Origin: JAFGXW01 sp964634385
GTDB lineage: Bacteria > Bacillota_I > Bacilli_A > Izemoplasmatales > Izemoplasmataceae
Length of the DNA: 57,377 nt
Reading direction: 5' to 3'
NCBI GenBank assembly: GCA_964634385.1
Contig: CAZWIZ010000010.1
Location: 1-57,377, forward strand
The notes under the pieces are model-generated. The model worked only from the letters and a program-made list of their open reading frames with translations. It was not told where the DNA came from and searched no databases. Positions 51,957 to 57,377 of the stretch are shown here, one piece after another (position 1 is the first letter of the stretch; each line of letters starts with the position of its first letter). The position numbers and the translations under genes are program-made.

Positions 51957-52878
51957 TAATAACTAGTGATGCAGCTCCATAAATTCCTGCATCGTTTCCT
52001 AATTCAGCATGAACAATTAATGTATTTTTAGTAGTTTCAAATGATAGTTGTTGAAATTCATTTCTAATTTTATCAATTAAAAAACTTCCTGCATTAGCTA
52101 CCCCACCACCGATAACAATAATACTCGGATTAGTAACAACACTTAATATTTGACAAACATATCCTAAATAATACGCCGTTTTATTAACTACTTTTAAAGA
52201 TAAAGGATCTTTTGCTTTAGCAGCATCAAAAATCATTTTAGCATTTATTTTAGTTTTACTTTTTAATATAGTCTCATATTTATTAGTATGTAACAGTCTA
52301 TTAAATTCATTTTTAATACCTGTCGCACTAGCAATAGTTTCTAAACAACCATAATTTCCACAATTACATCTTAATCCGTTTTCATGAACTACTTTTATAT
52401 GGCCAATTTCACCACCAGATCCATGAACACCATCAACTACTTTTGAATCGACAATAATTCCTCCACCAACTCCAGTTCCTATGGTTATCATGACACTATT
52501 TTTATGTCCTTTAGCAGCGCCCATCCATGTTTCACCTAACGCTGCAGCATTCGCATCATTTTCAATTAGAACAAAATCATTATTTACTAACTTAGAAAAC
52601 TCTTTAATTAAATCATAATCTTTCCATCCTATATTTACTGAATTTAATATAACACCATTCATAACTTGACAAGGTATTCCAAACCCATATCCTAAAACTT
52701 CATCAAGTGATACTTTATATGATTTAATTGATTTATATATATCTGATAATATGTTTTTACCATTATTATTGGTATTAGTATGTATTTCCCATTTTTTAAA
52801 AAGATTACCGTCTAAACTAAAAAGACCGATTTTAACAGTTGTTCCTCCTACATCAAATCCATAAACATATTTTTTCAT
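51949..52878 (-). CDS. glcK: ROK family glucokinase
   Basis: A 309-residue ROK kinase phosphorylating glucose. ATP-binding DVGGTTVKIGLF at the start, then TIGTGVGGGIIVDS, and the ROK zinc motif GLRCNCGNYGCLETIAS. The ATG at 52878 has GGAG 8 bases upstream; the ATG at 52884 is too close to it. A terminator for rpmG lies just upstream. Glucose specificity is inferred from similarity to glucokinases and from the MBL neighbour. Confidence 0.88.
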   Translation of the reverse strand: MKKYVYGFDVGGTTVKIGLFSLDGNLFKKWEIHTNTNNNGKNILSDIYKSIKSYKVSLDEVLGYGFGIPCQVMNGVILNSVNIGWKDYDLIKEFSKLVNNDFVLIENDANAAALGETWMGAAKGHKNSVMITIGTGVGGGIIVDSKVVDGVHGSGGEIGHIKVVHENGLRCNCGNYGCLETIASATGIKNEFNRLLHTNKYETILKSKTKINAKMIFDAAKAKDPLSLKVVNKTAYYLGYVCQILSVVTNPSIIVIGGGVANAGSFLIDKIRNEFQQLSFETTKNTLIVHAELGNDAGIYGAASLVIND

Positions 52879-52895
52879 AATCATATCTCCTAACT

Positions 52896-52926
52896 AAAAA
52901 AAACTTCTTGATATAAGAAGTTTTTT
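52896..52926 (-). terminator. Terminator of rpmG
   Basis: AAAAAACTTCTT (52898-52909) and AAGAAGTTTTTT (52915-52926) form a 12-base stem with a U-run on the minus strand. Confidence 0.8.
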
Positions 52927-52927
52927 A

Positions 52928-53077
52928 TTATTTTTTCTCTTTGTGTATTGTATGTGTTCTACACTTTGGACAATACTTCTTAGTTTCCATACGCTCAGAA
53001 TGCAATTTTTTATTTCTATGACCACGATAATTTTCGCTTTTACAAACTGTACATCTCAAAGTAAAATATGTTCTCAT
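52928..53077 (-). CDS. rpmG: 50S ribosomal protein L33
   Basis: A 49-residue protein, MRTYFTLRCTVCKSENYR and so on, with zinc ligands C9, C12, C36 and C39. This is the zinc-binding form of L33. The frame stays open upstream, but AGGAGG lies just before 53077 and the extension has no homology-like sequence. It is divergent from ispG. Confidence 0.95.
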   Translation of the reverse strand: MRTYFTLRCTVCKSENYRGHRNKKLHSERMETKKYCPKCRTHTIHKEKK

Positions 53078-53187
53078 ATATATTCCTCCTAACAAAACTC
53101 TTAAATAATATATCATTATTTCTAATAAAAAGCAATAGATATCTATATTTTTTTGCCTATTTAATGTATAATTAAAGCGGTGATAAA

Positions 53188-54249
53188 ATGAATAGAAGAG
53201 AACAAACAAAAAAGATTATAATTAAAGATATTGTCATTGGTGGAAGTGATAACGTTGTTATTCAAACAATGACTACTACAAAGACAAAAAATATTATTGA
53301 AACTGTATCTCAAATAAATACTTTAGCTACTGCTGGAAGTGAAATTGTTAGACTGGCGATTTTTGATATGGACGACGCTATAGCTATTAAAGAAATTAAA
53401 AAACAAGTGAATGTCCCTTTAGTCGCAGATATCCATTTTGATTATAGATTAGCTCTAAAATGTGCTGAAAATGGCATTGATAAAATCAGAATTAATCCTG
53501 GAAATATTGGTGATAGTTCCCGAATTAAACTAGTTGTTGATAAATGTAATGAAAAAAACATACCCATTAGAATTGGTATTAATGGTGGCTCATTAGAAAA
53601 ACATATTATTGAAAAATATGGAGTGACTGCTAAAGGGATGTTAGAATCTGCGAAATACCATGTTAAACTTCTTGAAGATCTTAATTTTACAAATATTATT
53701 ATTTCTCTTAAATCTAGTGATGTCCGTAAGACTGTTGAAGCTTATAGAATGGCTTCGAAAGAATTTAATTATCCTTTACACCTTGGTATTACTGAAGCAG
53801 GTACATTATTTGGTGGTACAATAAAAAGTTCTATTGGTCTAGGTATTTTACTATACGAAGGTATCGGTGATACTTTAAGAGTTAGTTTATCAACTGACCC
53901 TATTGAAGAAATAAAGGTTGCTAAAGAAATTTTAAGTTCTTTAGGTCTTTATATAAAACCTAAACTTATAAGTTGTCCAACATGTGGAAGAATCCAATAT
54001 AATATGTTTCCTTTAGTAAATAAAGTAGAGGCATATTTAGAAACAATTGATTCTGATATTACGGTGGCTGTAATGGGTTGTGCAGTTAATGGTCCAGGAG
54101 AAGCAAAAGCTGCGGATATCGGGATTGCTGGTGGTAGAAATGAAGGTTTAATCTTTGTTGCTGGAAAAATTAAAAGAAAAGTTAAAGAAGCAGATATGTA
54201 TAAAGAATTAATTAAAGAAATAAATGAATATGTTAAAATAAATCATTAA
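53188..54249 (+). CDS. ispG: 4-hydroxy-3-methylbut-2-enyl diphosphate synthase (flavodoxin/ferredoxin)
   Basis: A 353-residue iron-sulfur enzyme of the MEP isoprenoid pathway (GcpE). TIM-barrel N-terminus with VPLVADIHFDYRLAL and KIRINPGNIG; cluster residues C263, C266 (SCPTCGR), C298 and E305 (MGCAVNGPGEA). It is of the short bacterial type without a middle domain. A -10 TATAAT is ~25 bases upstream. The clostridial ferredoxin at 35 kb could donate electrons. Other MEP genes are not in the window. Confidence 0.96.
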   Translation: MNRREQTKKIIIKDIVIGGSDNVVIQTMTTTKTKNIIETVSQINTLATAGSEIVRLAIFDMDDAIAIKEIKKQVNVPLVADIHFDYRLALKCAENGIDKIRINPGNIGDSSRIKLVVDKCNEKNIPIRIGINGGSLEKHIIEKYGVTAKGMLESAKYHVKLLEDLNFTNIIISLKSSDVRKTVEAYRMASKEFNYPLHLGITEAGTLFGGTIKSSIGLGILLYEGIGDTLRVSLSTDPIEEIKVAKEILSSLGLYIKPKLISCPTCGRIQYNMFPLVNKVEAYLETIDSDITVAVMGCAVNGPGEAKAADIGIAGGRNEGLIFVAGKIKRKVKEADMYKELIKEINEYVKINH

Positions 54250-54275
54250 TTTAAATTTATGTTGTATTCCTCAAT

Positions 54276-54319
54276 AAAAAGGTTTTTCAATATCAATCTG
54301 ATATGAAAAACCTTTTTTT
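54276..54319 (+). terminator. Terminator of ispG
   Basis: AAAAAGGTTTTTCA (54276-54289) pairs with TGAAAAACCTTTTT (54304-54317), inner ATATC/GATAT pairing, then a T-run. Confidence 0.8.
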
Positions 54320-54327
54320 ATGGATTT

Positions 54328-54428
54328 ANNNNNNNNNNNNNNNNNNNNNNNNNNNNNNNNNNNNNNNNNNNNNNNNNNNNNNNNNNNNNNNNNNNNNNNN
54401 NNNNNNNNNNNNNNNNNNNNNNNNNNNN
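54328..54428. other. Assembly gap (run of N)
   Basis: About 101 unknown bases. The distance may be nominal. It sits between the ispG terminator and the end of the pilO-like gene, so any gene downstream of pilO in that operon is hidden or lost. Confidence 0.99.
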
Positions 54429-54443
54429 GGTTCTATAATATAC

Positions 54444-55025
54444 TTAGTTAACCTCTTCTGGGATTTCATAAAAAGCCAAGAAATTAATAATTACTCCAAT
54501 ATAATTAAATCCGTCAGGTGAAGTATATTCTACATTATCAACTATAAATATTTGATCAGAAGCATATAACAAATCAATAAACTCTTTAACAACATCAATA
54601 TCTAATGTTGTAAAATATACTTGAACTTTAACAATTAAAAAATCATCTTGTAAATCAACAAATATAGAGTCAGAATCAAAATTAACATCTGTTTCTACAT
54701 ACACATTTCTTTGTGAATCAACTGCTTCTGTTACACCAATTAATTCTAATTGAGAAATTGTATAGTAAGTTAAATCAGTTTCTGAAAAATAATTTGGAAC
54801 TCGATCGTAAAGTTCATATAAATGATCTATTTGAACATCTTTATATTGTTCAACTAATAATTCTAATGCGTCATTTTGTTGTTGTAATGAAATATTTGAT
54901 TTTTCTAAAACAGCTATTTTATCGTTAACACTGCCTAAAGTTACAGATCTAATTAAAAAGACAATTCCAACAATAATTATTAGTACTGCATAAAATAAAT
55001 AATCACTAATCTTTCTATTCAGCAT
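54444..55025 (-). CDS. PilO-like type IV pilus assembly protein
   Basis: A 193-residue bitopic protein: short basic N-terminus, one membrane helix (~8-30, FYAVLIIIVGIVFLI), a coiled coil (~32-60) and an alpha/beta C-terminal domain. This is the PilO plan, and the position after PilM and PilN supports it. Sequence similarity to Gram-negative PilO is low. The start is ATG 55025 behind AGGAG; a frame extension to TTG 55034 is less likely. It overlaps the pilN-like gene by 11 bases. Confidence 0.7.
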   Translation of the reverse strand: MLNRKISDYLFYAVLIIIVGIVFLIRSVTLGSVNDKIAVLEKSNISLQQQNDALELLVEQYKDVQIDHLYELYDRVPNYFSETDLTYYTISQLELIGVTEAVDSQRNVYVETDVNFDSDSIFVDLQDDFLIVKVQVYFTTLDIDVVKEFIDLLYASDQIFIVDNVEYTSPDGFNYIGVIINFLAFYEIPEEVN

Positions 55026-55599
55026 CTCGGTCAACTCCTAACGTGAATGTCGAACCATAAATTACAGAATCTCCAGTTCTAATAGGAAGTGAAAACGTAC
55101 ACGAATCAACCCAATCTAGTTCAAGTAAATCATTGCTTAAAATATCAAAAGCAAATGGTGATGAATGAAATACTGTTACAAGCATTGTTGAAGAACTCGC
55201 AGAAAAGTTAATATATATAATACTTCCACCTTTTGCATCTATTACAAGTTCAACATCATCAAAGAAATTATTAAAATCTACTTTATATGTATCTAATATT
55301 TCTATTTCTTCTTCAAAAGCTATTGTATCAAGATCAATTTCATATCCGACAAACTCTTCTCTAGTTAACTCTAACTCATGAGTTAAATCATTATTCAGCG
55401 AATTAAGTTCTTCAAATTCTTCTGTAGCTGCTCGATATGGCATATAAACCAAGATAAAAGATAATACGATAAAAAGAGATAGAGAGGCAATAACATTAAC
55501 ATTAAACTGTCTTGAACGTCTAACCTTGGGTAATAAATCTACATAAACAAAATCACTAATTCCATTGGATGATTTACTATATACATGTCTAGATGCCAT
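55015..55599 (-). CDS. PilN-like type IV pilus assembly protein
   Basis: A 194-residue bitopic protein. The cytoplasmic N-terminus contains VDLLPKVRRSRQ, matching the conserved INLLP-type segment by which PilN binds PilM. A membrane helix (~33-52), a coiled coil (~55-85) and an extracellular domain follow. It starts one base after the pilM-like stop. PilN-PilO dimers link PilM to the pilus machine (family knowledge). Confidence 0.75.
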   Translation of the reverse strand: MASRHVYSKSSNGISDFVYVDLLPKVRRSRQFNVNVIASLSLFIVLSFILVYMPYRAATEEFEELNSLNNDLTHELELTREEFVGYEIDLDTIAFEEEIEILDTYKVDFNNFFDDVELVIDAKGGSIIYINFSASSSTMLVTVFHSSPFAFDILSNDLLELDWVDSCTFSLPIRTGDSVIYGSTFTLGVDRDAE

Positions 55600-55600
55600 A

Positions 55601-56542
55601 TTACCACAAACCTTTCGAGTGAATTAAACTAGCAGCTAGTGGAATATAACATTCTCGATCAATTAATGTATCAACAATCTTACTTATTGTTTTCATATTG
55701 AATACTTCTGTTGGAACTAACGCTTCTTCTTCATAGAAATACTCATTTAACTCATCGTTTGTAAATAGATTAGACATATTAAATAAAACAAGTTTTTTAA
55801 TGCTGCGATCTCCAGCATTAATATTGAATTTATAATAATTAGATATTTTACCAATTTCTTGATCTAATAATGTCATATATTTTTCACTGTCAATATCCAT
55901 AACGTTTAAATTTTGAACTAATGAAAAAACCGGAATTTCTTCATCAAAAATATAAATTGAATATGTTTCATCAAAAATCGCAACAAACATAATATCTGTA
56001 TCAAATTTAACATCTGAATCTTCATATTTACGGTAATAATAAAGACGATGTAAAGATAATGGTGGAATATCAGTTCTAACGACTTGCATATTCATTCCAT
56101 AAAATAAATCTAAATATGATTTTAACTCTTGTTTTGGTGCGTAAAACATTATGACTTCATAATGATCTTCGCTTTTTTTATGAATTATATAATCCATTTT
56201 CATATCATCAAATGGTATCATAATTGTTTTCCCTATTTGTGATTCAATATATTCCCCTATTTCAGATGGCTTATAAATAATTGGTACTTCAATCTTTCTA
56301 AATGTAAAAAGTTCTTCATGAATAACTAAATTAACTCTTCTTGATTTAATTTTAAACAACTTAAAAGTATCCCTAATTATTTTAAGGAGAGTTTCTTCTT
56401 TATAAATTATTCCGTTTTCGATTGTACCCTTTGGCAACTTCACACTAGAATATTTTAGTTTTTTCATATTGTAACCATCTGGTTTTTCAATAAAACTAAA
56501 TTCATTATCTGTGAAAAAACAGTTAATTGAAATTTTTGCCAT
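55601..56542 (-). CDS. PilM-like actin-fold pilus assembly protein
   Basis: A 313-residue soluble protein with the PilM/FtsA-type layout: RRVNLVIHEELFTFRKIEVP, then a YIESQIGKTIMIPFDDMKMDY segment (interrupted here by nothing), and later strands with IDSEKYMTLLDQEIGKISNYY. It is short and divergent, and the nucleotide loops are not clear. The call rests largely on order with pilN, pilO and pilD. It would anchor the pilus motor on the inner face of the membrane. Confidence 0.7.
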   Translation of the reverse strand: MAKISINCFFTDNEFSFIEKPDGYNMKKLKYSSVKLPKGTIENGIIYKEETLLKIIRDTFKLFKIKSRRVNLVIHEELFTFRKIEVPIIYKPSEIGEYIESQIGKTIMIPFDDMKMDYIIHKKSEDHYEVIMFYAPKQELKSYLDLFYGMNMQVVRTDIPPLSLHRLYYYRKYEDSDVKFDTDIMFVAIFDETYSIYIFDEEIPVFSLVQNLNVMDIDSEKYMTLLDQEIGKISNYYKFNINAGDRSIKKLVLFNMSNLFTNDELNEYFYEEEALVPTEVFNMKTISKIVDTLIDRECYIPLAASLIHSKGLW

Positions 56543-56558
56543 TGTTACACCTTCTTCC

Positions 56559-57314
56559 TTAATTTAAAATCATCATGTACCATTCTAAAATAGCATTTCC
56601 TAAAAAATACGATAATAAACTACCAATAGCGATGAATGGAACAAATGGTAAATACTTCCCTTTTTTCCTAAAAATAAAACTATATATTAAAGCAATTAGA
56701 GAAGCAAAAAGTAATGATAAAAAGACTGTTTGATATCCAAGTACTAACCCAATAATTAAATATAGTTTAATATCTCCACCACCAAGGGCGTCTTTTTTAA
56801 AACGTTTTTTACCATATAAAGCTATTAAATACATAAATCCAAATCCTAGTAATCCTCCAAGTAATCCATCATACCACATCTCAATTGGACTAAGTAGTCT
56901 AAGTATTAGAATAACAGGAAAAAATACTAAAAGAATAGTATCTGGGATTATTTGATAATACATGTCACTTACAGTAATAATAACTAAAAGAGAAATAAAT
57001 AGTATTATCAATATATATTCTACCATATTTTCTCTTAAAATTACAAAAGAAACTAGAAATAGTATTCCTGTAATAAACTCCATAATAGGATATTTAATTG
57101 AAATAGGATGTTTACACTCTTTACATTTTCCTTTTAAAACTAAATATCCAATAATAGGGATTAACTCTACTACTCCAAGTTGTTTGTTACAATTTGGACA
57201 ATGACTTCTGCCTAGTAATGATTCTTTAATTGGTACTCTTATTCCTACTACGTTAAAGAATGATCCAAATATAAGTCCCATTATAAATATATAACTATAT
57301 ATCAGTATATCCAT
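56559..57314 (-). CDS. pilD: Prepilin peptidase / N-methyltransferase
   Basis: A 251-residue membrane aspartyl protease (PilD/ComC) that cleaves and methylates type IV prepilins. N-terminal GLIFGSFFNVVGIRVP, zinc cysteines C39, C42, C64 and C67 (CPNC, CKEC), and catalytic D117 (ITVSDMYYQIIPD) and D181 (GGGDIKL). All residues for both activities are present. The start is ATG 57314, preceded by GGTGAT. Its pilin substrates are outside the window. In Gram-positive-like cells such systems serve DNA uptake or adhesion. Confidence 0.93.
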   Translation of the reverse strand: MDILIYSYIFIMGLIFGSFFNVVGIRVPIKESLLGRSHCPNCNKQLGVVELIPIIGYLVLKGKCKECKHPISIKYPIMEFITGILFLVSFVILRENMVEYILIILFISLLVIITVSDMYYQIIPDTILLVFFPVILILRLLSPIEMWYDGLLGGLLGFGFMYLIALYGKKRFKKDALGGGDIKLYLIIGLVLGYQTVFLSLLFASLIALIYSFIFRKKGKYLPFVPFIAIGSLLSYFLGNAILEWYMMILN

Positions 57315-57377
57315 ATATATCACCAATCTAATTTTACTATAAAAACGGTTATAAATCTAGTTAATTTGTAATAAAAA

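Noticed and set aside
53078..53209. N-terminal extension of L33 and overlap with ispG
   Set aside because: The L33 start at 53077 has AGGAGG directly before it; the extension would cross the divergent promoter.
54303..54521. 72-residue plus-strand ORF crossing the N run
   Set aside because: It exists only because unknown bases do not create stops.

Overview
This window is AT-rich DNA (roughly 70% A+T or more by eye) from a low-GC, Firmicutes-related bacterium. UGA is used as a stop codon (for example at the ends of plsY and of the Lon-like protease gene), so it is not a Mycoplasma/Spiroplasma-type code. Single-chain glycyl-tRNA synthetase, hrcA with CIRCE sites, a T-box leader, YneF, YolD, PlsY beside parE/parC, an MEP-pathway gene (ispG) and divergent type IV pilus assembly genes together suggest a free-living relative of the Mollicutes (Izemoplasma/Haloplasma-like) or an Erysipelotrichia-like lineage. 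That placement is inference. A bacterial-type 2[4Fe-4S] ferredoxin fits an anaerobic life. Almost every gene is on the minus strand; only four are on the plus strand (a TPR regulator, plsY, a ferredoxin and ispG).

Layout. 1-4.1 kb is an accessory island. A divergently transcribed XRE/TPR (RRNPP-like) regulator faces a gene missed by simple ORF calling, a 45-residue secreted peptide precursor. The peptide gene heads a minus-strand cluster with a small helical protein, an HNH nuclease, a secreted clan-CD (caspase/gingipain-like) protease and a small membrane protein. This looks like a peptide-signalling or peptide-effector cassette and is the main novelty candidate. 4.1-4.6 kb holds a decayed IS66-like end, a 117-bp nested inverted-repeat element and a candidate small RNA with its own -10 box and terminator. 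4.6-8.8 kb has a MATE exporter, a YolD/Y-family polymerase pair and an intracellular zinc-dependent phospholipase C-like protein. 8.8-16.6 kb is a compact series: rluD-like, lspA, membrane protein, Lon-like PDZ protease, dCMP deaminase, psuG-psuK, msrA, tcdA, membrane protein, AI-2E-family permease.

16.7-20.7 kb is a T-box-controlled hisS-aspS operon whose specifier region contains overlapping Asp and His codons (GACAC). 20.7-29.2 kb is dtd, relA/spoT, apt, recJ, argS, nadC, headed by a degenerate Fic-fold/winged-helix regulator whose promoter is covered by an inverted operator. 29.3-34.5 kb is parC-parE with divergent plsY. 34.7-35.4 kb has yneF and a ferredoxin. 35.3-44.9 kb is the classical macromolecular-synthesis region: rpsU, phoH, ybeY, cdd, era, recO, glyQS, dnaG, rpoD, trmK, nif3-like.

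45.1-51.3 kb is mtaB and the hrcA-grpE-dnaK-dnaJ heat-shock operon with two CIRCE operators flanking a perfect sigma-A promoter. 51.3-54.3 kb holds a metallo-hydrolase, a ROK sugar kinase, rpmG and ispG. After a 101-base run of N (an assembly gap) the window ends in a type IV pilus/competence-pilus operon (pilD-pilM-pilN-pilO order of transcription). No rRNA, tRNA or CRISPR array was seen.
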